NCBI RefSeq assembly: GCF_009664975.1
Contig: NZ_WJXB01000003.1
Coordinates: 620,001-684,000 of the forward strand
Reading direction: 5' to 3'
Source: Paenibacillus monticola
Lineage (GTDB): Bacteria > Bacillota > Bacilli > Paenibacillales > Paenibacillaceae
DNA length: 64,000 nt
Shown piece after piece: positions 1 to 8,224 of the stretch. Both the position numbers and the translations under genes were made by a program. Position 1 is the first letter of the stretch, and each line of letters opens with the position of its first letter. The notes below the pieces were generated by a model. It ran no database searches. It saw only the letters and a list, made by a program, of their open reading frames with translations, and had not been told where the DNA came from.

Positions 1-1
1 C

Positions 2-445
2 CGTTACCCAAACGTAGTCGGAATTAAGGAAACGGTAGATCAACTAAGTCATATTCGGCAGATGATTCTACAGGTAAAAGAAATAAATCCGGCATTCTCT
101 GTATTTTGCGGCTTTGATGAATACTTATTAGCCACACTTGCAGCAGGGGGAGATGGAGCTATTGCAGCTAGTGCCAACTTTGCTCCACAGTTGCTTCTCG
201 GAGTATATAACTGCTTTCAAAATAACAACTTAGTAGAACTGCTTGAGCATCATCGGAAGGTCATTGAAATCCCTGCCTTATATAGTCTGGATGAGCCTTT
301 TATCCCGTCCATAAAAGAAGCCATACGAATGGCTGGGGTTCCTATTCCCACCTTTTGCCTTCCTCCTTCAAACCTTTGGAGTGCCCAGAAAGAGCAGAAA
401 TTAAAAGAAATATTCAATAGAGCTGGGGTTCCGTTGGCTTTATAG
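2..445 (+). CDS. DapA/NanA-family aldolase, C-terminal part (5' end outside window)
   Basis: The open frame enters from the left edge and encodes the C-terminal ~147 residues of a dihydrodipicolinate synthase / N-acetylneuraminate lyase family class I aldolase. The visible GIKET stretch (about residue 7 of the visible part) carries the family's Schiff-base lysine. The FCGFDEYLL and GGDGAIAASANFAP stretches match the strands and loops that close the TIM barrel. Members cleave or form 2-keto acids (dihydrodipicolinate, sialic acid, 2-keto-3-deoxy sugar acids); the substrate cannot be told from this fragment. A sugar-acid role would suit the sugar-uptake neighbourhood, but that is inference. It converges on the next gene with only 7 bases between the stop codons, so no independent terminator fits between them. 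Confidence 0.85.
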   Translation, partial: RYPNVVGIKETVDQLSHIRQMILQVKEINPAFSVFCGFDEYLLATLAAGGDGAIAASANFAPQLLLGVYNCFQNNNLVELLEHHRKVIEIPALYSLDEPFIPSIKEAIRMAGVPIPTFCLPPSNLWSAQKEQKLKEIFNRAGVPLAL

Positions 446-452
446 ACAATTC

Positions 453-1484
453 CTAGTATTTACGGTTCTCTATCTCCATGGCCGCCAGTTCCTGTGTAAA
501 AATATCTTCGGGTGGAACCATCCGCTTAGGCAGGGTCCGCCCGGACATAATCTCTTTGGTTGCCTGCATAAGCAAGGGTCCAAGTAATGGATTACATTCG
601 ACTACAGCATTGAAATTTCCAGAGGCCATCTGCTCAAAGGCACGCCGTGTTCCGTCCACGGAAATAATGACCACATCGGTACCGGGTCTCAGACCCGCCT
701 CCTCAATCGCCTCTACCGCACCGATCGCCATATCATCATTGTGGGAATATAGTACCTGAGGCCACTTCTCCTTTGGCTGCCGCAGAAACTCCCTCATAAT
801 CTCCCGGCCGCCGCTTTTGGTGAAATCAGCGGGCTTTGTCTGCGTAATTCGGAAGTTACTTTTGCCTTGAATGGTCTCCCGGAAACCTAGCCCACGGTCA
901 ATCGACGGGGTCGACCCCACCGTACCTTGCAGCTCGGCGATGTTGATCACACCGGGATGATGGCGCATTTTATCAATCATATACTTGGCTGCCTTCACTC
1001 CTTCTTCATAGAAATCAGAACCGATGAAAGTGATGTAGAGTGAGCTATCCTCCACATTAACGGAACGGTCCAGAATGATAACGGGGATGCCAGCCTGCTT
1101 AATTTCTTGAAGGATCGGTTTCCATCCGGTCTGCACCACAGGTGCAATCGCAATGATATCCACATCGCTGCGGATAAAAGAACGGATGGCGTCGAACTGT
1201 TTCTTCTGATCTTGTTCGGCGTTCTTCATGATTAGGATGATGCCGGCTTCATCGGCCGCCTCCTTAATAGAAGAGGTATTCGCCTCCCGCCAAGTGCTCT
1301 CCGAACCGAGCTGGGAGAACCCCAGCACAATCGGCTTTGTGACCGCAGGGTCCACCGGATGCTGGAGGTCTGTCTCTACAGGGTAATTGACAGGAGGGGC
1401 CGAAGACTGTACATTCTCCCCACTGCCTGAGCAGCCGGAAAAGAGCAGCAGCACCAAAACCAGACACCATTTTGCCAGTTTCAT
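453..1484 (-). CDS. second sugar-binding lipoprotein of YtfQ type
   Basis: A 343-residue substrate-binding lipoprotein of the ribose/galactofuranose class (periplasmic-binding type I fold). The N-terminus is a lipoprotein signal with lipobox LLLFSGC. The mature part has the LGFSQLGSESTWR start, IAPVVQTGW, the LDRSV hinge strand and SHNDDMAIGAVEAIEEAG, all typical of YtfQ-like proteins. It is clearly a paralogue of the binding protein at the head of the same operon (shared LGFSQ, DAIRSFI/KAIRSFI, SLYITF-GSDF and ECNP-LGP-LM). A strong ribosome site (GGGAGGG) precedes the ATG. It is the last gene of the importer operon, 21 bases after the permease. Two binding proteins for one permease pair suggests widened specificity, or that one serves as a sensor. 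Confidence 0.9.
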   Translation of the reverse strand: MKLAKWCLVLVLLLFSGCSGSGENVQSSAPPVNYPVETDLQHPVDPAVTKPIVLGFSQLGSESTWREANTSSIKEAADEAGIILIMKNAEQDQKKQFDAIRSFIRSDVDIIAIAPVVQTGWKPILQEIKQAGIPVIILDRSVNVEDSSLYITFIGSDFYEEGVKAAKYMIDKMRHHPGVINIAELQGTVGSTPSIDRGLGFRETIQGKSNFRITQTKPADFTKSGGREIMREFLRQPKEKWPQVLYSHNDDMAIGAVEAIEEAGLRPGTDVVIISVDGTRRAFEQMASGNFNAVVECNPLLGPLLMQATKEIMSGRTLPKRMVPPEDIFTQELAAMEIENRKY

Positions 1485-1505
1485 GATTACCCTCCCTTTC
1501 CTGGA

Positions 1506-2474
1506 TTATCGCTTCAACGACGACCCCCTTGCACTTAACACCCGCTGCAAAAGGATAAAGATGAACAGCAGCAAGCCAATGACGATTTTGGTCCACCAGG
1601 AGCTCAAAGTACCCTCAAAACTGATAATGGTTTGAATCACACCCTGAATCAGCACGCCAAAGAAGGTTCCGAGCACATAACCTACGCCACCGGTCAGTAA
1701 AGTACCCCCAATAACTACTGCAGCAATCGTGTCGAGTTCAAAACCAACGGCATGAAGCCCATATCCTGACAGCATATAGAAGGTAAAGACAACACCTGCA
1801 AGCGCGGAGCATAATCCGCTTAATGTATAGACCATAATCTTTGTACGCGCTACTGGAAGTCCCATAAGAAGGGACGACTGCTCGCTGCCCCCAAGCGCAT
1901 ACACATTTCGCCCGAAACGGGTATAGTGAGCAGTGTAAATGGCGACAGCTGCAACGATTAAGGCAATGATAGCGCTGATCGAGATGAAGCTTCCACCCGG
2001 TAACGTGATCTTCGTCTGGGCTACCGCAGTGTAAAATGAATTATCTATCGTTATCGTATCGATACTAATTACATAACACAAGCCCCTGGCCATAAACATT
2101 CCTGCCAGCGTCACAATGAACGGTTGAATTTTAAAATAGTGAATAATGGCACCCATTCCGCTTCCGAAGGCAGCCCCCATTAGGAGCACCAATGGGATGA
2201 CGACTACGGGCGGCCAGCCATGCTGCTGCACCAGACTGGCGGAGACCATGGTGGATAGTGCGATCATGGAGCCGACGGACAAATCAATGCCGCCCGATAG
2301 AATGACAAAGGACATGCCAACAGCTGTGATCAGTAGAAATGCATTGTCAATAAGCAGGTTCATTAACACCTGCAAGGAGAAAAATCCTGTATACCGAAAG
2401 GACCCAGCGACGAACATAATGATGAACAATAGAATCGTTACGACAATCGGAATATATTTACGGTTAAGAGACAT
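1506..2474 (-). CDS. sugar ABC permease, YjfF type
   Basis: A 322-residue integral membrane permease of the RbsC/AraH (BPD_transp_2) family. It has about nine hydrophobic segments and the family signature GGIDLSVGSMIALS near residue 62, followed by GGTLLTGGVGYVLGT. It should pair with the adjacent permease and the two-NBD ATPase to import a furanose or pentose. AAGGAGGG lies upstream of the ATG, and the gene overlaps the end of the upstream permease by 11 bases, indicating translational coupling. In E. coli the equivalent YjfF works in the galactofuranose importer. Here the neighbouring xylanase and arabinofuranosidase-type genes make arabinofuranose or a pentose plausible; the substrate is inferred. 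Confidence 0.9.
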   Translation of the reverse strand: MSLNRKYIPIVVTILLFIIMFVAGSFRYTGFFSLQVLMNLLIDNAFLLITAVGMSFVILSGGIDLSVGSMIALSTMVSASLVQQHGWPPVVVIPLVLLMGAAFGSGMGAIIHYFKIQPFIVTLAGMFMARGLCYVISIDTITIDNSFYTAVAQTKITLPGGSFISISAIIALIVAAVAIYTAHYTRFGRNVYALGGSEQSSLLMGLPVARTKIMVYTLSGLCSALAGVVFTFYMLSGYGLHAVGFELDTIAAVVIGGTLLTGGVGYVLGTFFGVLIQGVIQTIISFEGTLSSWWTKIVIGLLLFIFILLQRVLSARGSSLKR

Positions 2475-3504
2475 GATGGATACCCTCCTTTTCTCCGGGA
2501 TAATGCCGTGTCTTCCATCTGCTGGCGAAGACGGCCCAGAAACTATCCGATTGAATTAGGCAGACTGCCAGGACAACAAAAGCTTTGACAACCAGCGTGA
2601 TTTCCGGAGGAACACCAATCATGTAAATTGTCGTGGTCAATGTCTGGATTATTAGTGCCCCAATGACCGTGCCCGTGAGATAAAAGCGTCCACCGTTCAG
2701 CGAGGTACCCCCAATGACAACGGCCAGGATTGCGTCGAGCTCATACCAAAGGCCCGCGTTATTGCCATCAGCGCTGGAAACATTGGAGCTCAGGAGCAGT
2801 CCGGCGATGCCGGCGCACAGGCCACAGAATACATAAACCGACAGAATGACCCCATTCGCACGGATGCCTGACATCAGGCTGGCCGACGGATTGCAGCCGA
2901 CCGACTCGATAAATAAGCCTAGCGCAGTTTTGCGGGTCAGAAGCAGGGCGATGACCAGAACAGCAGCTACTACAAAAATAGAGAACGGCAGTGTCGCCAG
3001 TGAACCAGAACCCAAATACGCGTATTTAGCACTGGTAACTGTGATAATCTGTCCACCAGTGACCAACTGGGCAATTCCGCGTCCCGCAACCATCAGAATC
3101 AGCGTAGCGATAATGGGCTGAATGCCGCCTACCGATACCAACAGACCGTTCCATGCACCCAGAAAGAGTGACAAGCCCACCGCAATTAGCACAGAAGTTA
3201 AGATCAGGCCCATGACATTCTGGTCTGCACCTTTACTGATGGTCAAACAGGCTATAGCCCCGGAGATGGCGACAATGGAACCAACAGATAGGTCAATGCC
3301 TTTGGTAGCAACAACTAATGTCATCCCGATTGCCACCAGTATAAGCGGTGCACCGAAGTTTAGAATATCGATCAGGCTGCCGTATAAATGCCCGTCATGC
3401 ATCGTAATGGAGAAGAAATCCGGCGAGTAGAACAGATTGAATAGCAGCAGTGCAGCCAGAACGCTCAGTGGCCAGAATAGATGATGCTTATATATTTTTC
3501 CCAT
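2464..3504 (-). CDS. sugar ABC permease, YtfT type
   Basis: A permease of about 346 residues, RbsC-like, with repeated hydrophobic segments and the GIDLSVGSIVAISG and GGTSLNGGRFYLTGT motifs that mark the YtfT/YjfF class. A TTG seven codons upstream is also in frame, but the GGGAGG ribosome site overlapping the end of the ATPase gene places the ATG used here. It lies seven bases after the ATPase stop and overlaps the next permease. Together with the neighbouring ATPase, second permease and two binding proteins it forms a complete importer. The motif content is intact and shows no sign of decay. Confidence 0.9.
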   Translation of the reverse strand: MGKIYKHHLFWPLSVLAALLLFNLFYSPDFFSITMHDGHLYGSLIDILNFGAPLILVAIGMTLVVATKGIDLSVGSIVAISGAIACLTISKGADQNVMGLILTSVLIAVGLSLFLGAWNGLLVSVGGIQPIIATLILMVAGRGIAQLVTGGQIITVTSAKYAYLGSGSLATLPFSIFVVAAVLVIALLLTRKTALGLFIESVGCNPSASLMSGIRANGVILSVYVFCGLCAGIAGLLLSSNVSSADGNNAGLWYELDAILAVVIGGTSLNGGRFYLTGTVIGALIIQTLTTTIYMIGVPPEITLVVKAFVVLAVCLIQSDSFWAVFASRWKTRHYPGEKEGIHHVS

Positions 3505-3511
3505 TATCGTT

Positions 3512-5023
3512 TCAGCCTCCCGCAATTGCCTGCATAATATTCTGCTGGTTCATGTCCTTATCCGAGATTTCCTTCACCTTGCAGTGGTCACGCAAGACGA
3601 CAATTCGATCGCTTACGCGCAGGACCTCCTCTAGTTCAGAGGAAATGAACAGGAATGACATTCCCTGCCGGGACAGTGACAACACTAGCTTCTGGATTTC
3701 AGCTTTTGCTCCGATATCGATCCCCCGGGTCGGCTCATCAAGAATGAACAGCTGAGGTGCGGTAAGCAGCCATCTGGCCAGCAGAACTTTTTGCTGATTG
3801 CCCCCGCTTAAATTCTTGATCAGATGATCGGGATTCGGAGGATTGATGTTCAGCATCCGTATATACTCCACCGCAACCTCATCCTGCTGTTTGCGAGAAA
3901 GGGTCCGAAATACCCCTTGCTTGGCCTGGAGTGCCAGAATAATATTCTCCCTGACGGTCAGATCACCAATAATCCCCTCCGTCTTGCGGTTCTCCGAGCA
4001 GAATGCAATCCGTCGTTTGATCGCCTCCCGTGGGGTATGAACGCCTTCGCTACCTCCCGGGAATATCAATTTACCGGAATCCGGCTTGTCGGCTCCAAAG
4101 AACAGGCGCGCGGCTTCCGTCCGCCCCGAACCGAGCAGCCCCGCGAGCCCAACCACTTCTCCCTTGCGGATGGACAGATCGAACGGCTCGATAGCTCCTT
4201 TGCGGCTCAAGTTTTCGGCCTTGACCATAACTTCACCGAAGGAATCCTTATAATCTTCAGCCAGACTTGGCAGATCCTCCAGCAGACTAAGCTCCTTGCC
4301 AATCATTTTCAACACCAGATCCAGCCGCGATAAATCCTTGGCCATATACTCACCGACAAATTCACCATTCCGCAGAATGGTCACCCGGTCAGAGATTTCA
4401 TACATCTGGTCCAAAAAATGAGTGACAAATAAAATGGCCAATCCATCCTGCTTTAACTTCCTCATAATTCGAAAGAGCTGCTGCACCTCATTCTGATCAA
4501 GGCTAGATGTCGGTTCATCAAGAATCAACACCTTGGCCGAGATATCAAGCGCTCTAGCGATAGCGACCAACTGCTGCACTGCCACCGAATACATGCGCAG
4601 CGGCTCTGTGACATCTATCTGTACATTCAAGCGTTCACTGAGTATTTCCGCCGCGCGCCGATTCATTTCCTTCCATAGAATTCTCCCGAATCTTCTTGGT
4701 TCTCTTCCAATAAAAATGTTCTCCGCAACCGTCAGGTTGGGACATAGGTTCACCTCTTGATACACAGTGCTGATTCCCGCTGCTTGCGACTCCAGCGGGC
4801 TATTTATTGAAATGGAGATTCCCTCCATCTCCACCTTGCCTTCATCAATCGAATATACTCCGGTCAGCACCTTTATCAAGGTTGACTTGCCAGCACCGTT
4901 CTCACCCATTAGGGCATGCACCTCACCCGGGTACAGGCGAAGATCCACATCGCATAGTGCCTTGACACCTGGAAAACGTTTATGAATCTTAGTCATTTGC
5001 AGTATGGGCTCCTGAGCACTCAT
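3512..5023 (-). CDS. sugar ABC importer ATPase with two nucleotide-binding domains, YtfR/RbsA type
   Basis: About 503 residues with two tandem ABC domains, the arrangement of the RbsA/MglA/YtfR family. The first domain has Walker A GENGAGKST, a degenerate signature (YSVAVQQL instead of LSGGQQ) and Walker B LILDEPTSSLD. The second has a degenerate Walker A (GLLGSGRTEAAR) but a canonical signature LSGGNQQK and FILDEPTRGID. This asymmetry is normal for the family and leaves one competent composite site. The ATG is chosen over an in-frame GTG four codons earlier because GAGGAG is well spaced only from the ATG. The gene follows the binding protein after a strong stem-loop and is tightly packed with the permeases downstream. 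Confidence 0.92.
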   Translation of the reverse strand: MSAQEPILQMTKIHKRFPGVKALCDVDLRLYPGEVHALMGENGAGKSTLIKVLTGVYSIDEGKVEMEGISISINSPLESQAAGISTVYQEVNLCPNLTVAENIFIGREPRRFGRILWKEMNRRAAEILSERLNVQIDVTEPLRMYSVAVQQLVAIARALDISAKVLILDEPTSSLDQNEVQQLFRIMRKLKQDGLAILFVTHFLDQMYEISDRVTILRNGEFVGEYMAKDLSRLDLVLKMIGKELSLLEDLPSLAEDYKDSFGEVMVKAENLSRKGAIEPFDLSIRKGEVVGLAGLLGSGRTEAARLFFGADKPDSGKLIFPGGSEGVHTPREAIKRRIAFCSENRKTEGIIGDLTVRENIILALQAKQGVFRTLSRKQQDEVAVEYIRMLNINPPNPDHLIKNLSGGNQQKVLLARWLLTAPQLFILDEPTRGIDIGAKAEIQKLVLSLSRQGMSFLFISSELEEVLRVSDRIVVLRDHCKVKEISDKDMNQQNIMQAIAGG

Positions 5024-5054
5024 TTCGTCATCCACTCCTCTTTGTCCAGAATAG

Positions 5055-5093
5055 CCACTCCTCAGGGCTTCATGAATAGCCCTTAAGGAGTGG
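5055..5093 (-). promoter_or_regulatory. intercistronic stem-loop between binding protein and ATPase genes
   Basis: Two nested complementary arms (CCACTCCT with AGGAGTGG outside, AGGGCT with AGCCCT inside) form a long hairpin in the gap between the binding-protein stop and the ATPase start. On the minus (sense) strand it is not followed by a run of T. It is therefore better read as an mRNA-stabilising or attenuating element than as a full terminator. Such hairpins commonly let the binding protein be made in excess over the membrane components; applying that here is inference. Confidence 0.7.
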
Positions 5094-5117
5094 CATTGTA
5101 AAAGTCAGTTCACCGGA

Positions 5118-6155
5118 TTAATATGGACGGCTTGGCAAAGCTTCCTTAGCCTGTTCTGAGGTGAATGTAGACTCTTCGGTCACAATTCGGGCCTCTACCG
5201 ATTTGCCATCCACCACATTCTGCACAATCTCCATCAGCTGTGGCCCGAGCATCGGATTGCACTCGACAATGAAGTTGATTTTGCCTTCGCTGGCGGCCTG
5301 CATCCCGTCTTTGACGGCATCCACGGAGATAATCTTGATATCCTCACCAGGCTTCAGGCCAGCTGCTTCAATCGCCTGAATTGCACCAAGCGCCATATCA
5401 TCGTTATGTGCATACAGAACATCAATATCTTTATGCGCTTTCAGAAAAGCCTGCATGACTTCCTTACCTTTGGCCCGGGTGAAATCGCCGGTTTGCGAAG
5501 CAATTACTTTGAGATGTGGATTGGTCTTGATCACTTCGGCGAAGCCCTCCATACGGTCATTGGCTGGCGCGGAGCCTGTAGTTCCCTGAAGCTCTACAAT
5601 ATTAATATCTTCAGAAGCGTCTTTGTACTGGTCGGAGAGCCATTGGCCCGCCTTACGTCCTTCTTCCACGAAATCAGAGCCGAGGAAGGTGATGTATAAC
5701 GAAGTGTCCTTCGAATCTACCGCACGGTCAGTCAATACCACCGGAATTCCTGCATCCTTGGCTTCCTTAAGCACTGTATCCCAACCGGATTCCACGACCG
5801 GCGAGAACGCGATCACGTCAACTTTTTGCTGAATGAAGGAACGGATTGCCTTGATTTGATTCTCCTGTTTCTGCTGCGCATCCGAGAATTTCAGCGTATA
5901 GCCCGTTTCCTTCGCGGAATCCTGAATCGATTTGGTATTTGCGCTGCGCCAACCACTCTCTGCGCCGACCTGCGAGAAGCCGAGGGTAATATCTTTGGCC
6001 TCCTTCGTATTCCCTGCATTTGCCACCGCCGGAGCTTCCGTTGCCTGATTGCCAGTAGTTGCCGTATTCCCCGTATTGTTATTGCCGCAGGCCCCGAGCA
6101 TCACCATGGATAAGGTAAGTGCAAACATTGCTCCCATTCTTCCGAATCTCTTCAT
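5118..6155 (-). CDS. main sugar-binding lipoprotein, YtfQ type
   Basis: A lipoprotein of about 345 residues of the galactofuranose/ribose-binding class. The signal ends at lipobox VMLGAC, followed by a low-complexity linker rich in N, T, G and A, then LGFSQVGAESGWR, AFSPVVESGW, LTDRAVDS and AHNDDMALGAIQAIEAAG. The start is placed 11 codons inside the longest frame because GGGGGAGG lies 10 bases before that ATG. It heads the importer operon (binding protein, ATPase, two permeases, second binding protein). The upstream gap is shared divergently with the LytS/YesN/binding-protein cluster, which likely controls it. A cre-like site sits about 55 bases before the start. Confidence 0.92.
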   Translation of the reverse strand: MKRFGRMGAMFALTLSMVMLGACGNNNTGNTATTGNQATEAPAVANAGNTKEAKDITLGFSQVGAESGWRSANTKSIQDSAKETGYTLKFSDAQQKQENQIKAIRSFIQQKVDVIAFSPVVESGWDTVLKEAKDAGIPVVLTDRAVDSKDTSLYITFLGSDFVEEGRKAGQWLSDQYKDASEDINIVELQGTTGSAPANDRMEGFAEVIKTNPHLKVIASQTGDFTRAKGKEVMQAFLKAHKDIDVLYAHNDDMALGAIQAIEAAGLKPGEDIKIISVDAVKDGMQAASEGKINFIVECNPMLGPQLMEIVQNVVDGKSVEARIVTEESTFTSEQAKEALPSRPY

Positions 6156-6208
6156 GAGTATTATTTCCTCCCCCTTGTTTTTCACCATTGCTTGGTGTTG
6201 GCCCTAGT

Positions 6209-6222
6209 ATAAACCGCTTTCA
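6209..6222 (-). promoter_or_regulatory. cre-like CcpA site upstream of the importer operon
   Basis: Read on the minus strand the sequence is TGAAAGCGGTTTAT, which fits 12 of 14 positions of the cre consensus TGWAANCGNTNWCA (only the last two bases differ). It lies in the 265-base divergent gap between the importer operon and the histidine kinase, about 55 bases before the binding-protein start and directly beside a TATACT hexamer. Carbon catabolite repression of the importer is the expected consequence. Binding is not shown by sequence alone. Confidence 0.5.
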
Positions 6223-6420
6223 AAAAGATAGGATATGGGCCCTCTTTGGCATTTGTTTTCTATTTTTACGTTTTCCTTGTAATGTCTTACCTTTGGTGTA
6301 CTTTTTTGTTTGGAAAGTGTGAATGTTGATTACGCTTTCTTTTCCTCTCCCCTGAAGGTTAAAAATGTTATACACTAGAGGTTGGTACGAAATGCATATT
6401 AATATGAGAGGATATAACCG

Positions 6421-8223
6421 ATGAGGATGATACGCTGGATCTCCTCCAGCCTGAGGGCGAAATTATTAGCCTTGTTTATCGTTCTGACCACGATACCGCT
6501 GATCGCCGTCGGACTTGTTTCCTATCAGAAATCCTACGACTCGATCTCCAGTCACAGTAAAGCCTCAAGCATGCTGCAAGCGGATATGCTGGGAAGAAAT
6601 ATCGACAATCTGTTTGAAAACACCGAACGGCTGCTGGAGCTGAGTAAGAATCCCCAAGTCATCCATTTTCTATTTTCACAATCAGAGACCTACCAGGAAG
6701 CTAAAGAGATTCTCCAGACCTTTGCGCTTTACAGGGATACCTACAAATATGAGAACGTAATCAACATCAGCTTTATTAATCTGTACGGCAAGGGCATCAG
6801 CGAGCGCAAGGGAGTATTTCAGTCTAATATCAATCCCCTGCGCAACCCGCATTTTAAATCACTCGCCCAGAATCCGGATTTAGTGCTCAAAATCCCTCCG
6901 GCCATGACCTCTGCATATGACCGTGTCGATGGATTCACCTACCCGGATCAGGGGGTTATCTCCATATTAGCGGCGGTGAAGCAGCGGATTACCCATGAAG
7001 TCATCGGATTTATTATTGTCGATCTGGACGATTCGTTTATAAAGGAATTTTGCGGCAAGGTCACCATCGGCAAAACAGGTTTTTTCTACATTCTCGATCA
7101 GAATGACAATCCTATTTATGTCCCCTCCATAAGTGAACAGGACTTGTTACTCATTGATAGACCTATGTTTCCCGCACTGGAACACACCAGCCGCGACAGC
7201 TTTGTACTGAATACGAAAGGGCCGCCCCGCTTTATTGTCCATACGTCTTCGCTAAGCACCGGTTGGAAGATTGTTGGCATGGCTCCACTTCAGGAAATTG
7301 TCGCTGAGGCTAACCGGATTAGACAGCTGATTATTGTCAGCGTGGTACTCAGCATTGTTTTTGCCATTACCCTCCATTTTTTTCTGACCCGACGACTGAC
7401 GCAACCCATCCAGCTTCTTCAGCACAAAATGAGGCTGACCGCAAGTGGCTACCTGGAGGCCAAAGTTAAACCGGGCGGGACAGACGAAATCGCAGATTTG
7501 GGCCAAAGCTTCAATATCATGGTGGAAAAAATCAAAGATCTTCTGGAGCAAAGCATCCGTGAACAGCAGTTGCTGCAAAAAGCGGAGCTGCGGACACTTC
7601 AGGCTCAGATTAACCCTCATTTTCTGTATAATACCTTGGACTCCATTGTCTGGATGGCCGAAGCCGGCAAAAACGACAGTGTCATCCAACTTGTGAAAGC
7701 GCTATCCCAATTCTTCCGGCTTAGCCTGAACAAAGGCCGCGACTGGGTGCTGATCCGCACAGAGCTGGCGCATGCCCATAGCTACCTGATCATTCAGCAG
7801 ATGCGCTACCGCGATATTCTGGAGTATCAAATCAACGTGGAGCCGGAGCTCCATGAATACCCGATTCTCAATATGACACTGCAGCCCCTGATCGAGAACG
7901 CGATCTATCATGGAATCAAAAATAAAAGAGGCAAAGGTCTGATTACCATCAGCGGCTATGCTGAGGGCAATGCATCGGTCGTGCTCACCGTCACGGATAA
8001 CGGCATCGGCATCACTGCCGATCGGCTAGAGCTTCTGAGAAGCCAGCTTGAGCATCCCACCCAAGCAGAGGAAGCGGAACTGGAAGAAGGAGGGTTCGGC
8101 CTGCTAAATGTACACCAACGGCTACGGCTTTATTTCGGCAAAGAATATGGAGTGAGGCTAGAAAGCACGGAAGGCAAAGGGACAGAAATCTCAGTCCGTA
8201 TACCCAAGAACAAGGGGGATTGA
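6421..8223 (+). CDS. sensor histidine kinase, LytS/YesM family
   Basis: A 600-residue membrane sensor. The first membrane segment is at about residues 14-35, an extracellular Cache-like sensing domain spans about 40-295, and the second membrane segment is at about 302-324. A HAMP domain follows to about 380, then a His_kinase domain with phospho-acceptor His400 in INPHFLYNTLDS. The C-terminal HATPase domain has the N box IENAIYHGIKN and G boxes DNGIGI and GGFGLLNV. This is the YesM/LytS architecture. The partner regulator starts two bases after the stop, and a sugar-binding lipoprotein follows. By analogy with the characterised XylFII-LytS-YesN xylose sensor of Clostridium beijerinckii, it likely reads a sugar-loaded binding protein at the outer membrane face. 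The target is probably the divergent importer. Confidence 0.93.
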   Translation: MRMIRWISSSLRAKLLALFIVLTTIPLIAVGLVSYQKSYDSISSHSKASSMLQADMLGRNIDNLFENTERLLELSKNPQVIHFLFSQSETYQEAKEILQTFALYRDTYKYENVINISFINLYGKGISERKGVFQSNINPLRNPHFKSLAQNPDLVLKIPPAMTSAYDRVDGFTYPDQGVISILAAVKQRITHEVIGFIIVDLDDSFIKEFCGKVTIGKTGFFYILDQNDNPIYVPSISEQDLLLIDRPMFPALEHTSRDSFVLNTKGPPRFIVHTSSLSTGWKIVGMAPLQEIVAEANRIRQLIIVSVVLSIVFAITLHFFLTRRLTQPIQLLQHKMRLTASGYLEAKVKPGGTDEIADLGQSFNIMVEKIKDLLEQSIREQQLLQKAELRTLQAQINPHFLYNTLDSIVWMAEAGKNDSVIQLVKALSQFFRLSLNKGRDWVLIRTELAHAHSYLIIQQMRYRDILEYQINVEPELHEYPILNMTLQPLIENAIYHGIKNKRGKGLITISGYAEGNASVVLTVTDNGIGITADRLELLRSQLEHPTQAEEAELEEGGFGLLNVHQRLRLYFGKEYGVRLESTEGKGTEISVRIPKNKGD

Positions 8224-8224
8224 A

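Noticed and set aside
1264..1635. Overlapping frames on both strands at the permease/binding-protein junction
   Set aside because: They are shadows of the two well-supported genes, with no motif or ribosome site.
5118..6188. A longer start for the main binding protein, giving an N-terminal MVKNKGEE extension
   Set aside because: The extension contains the GGGGGAGG ribosome site itself and would precede a normal lipoprotein signal, so the inner ATG is the real start.
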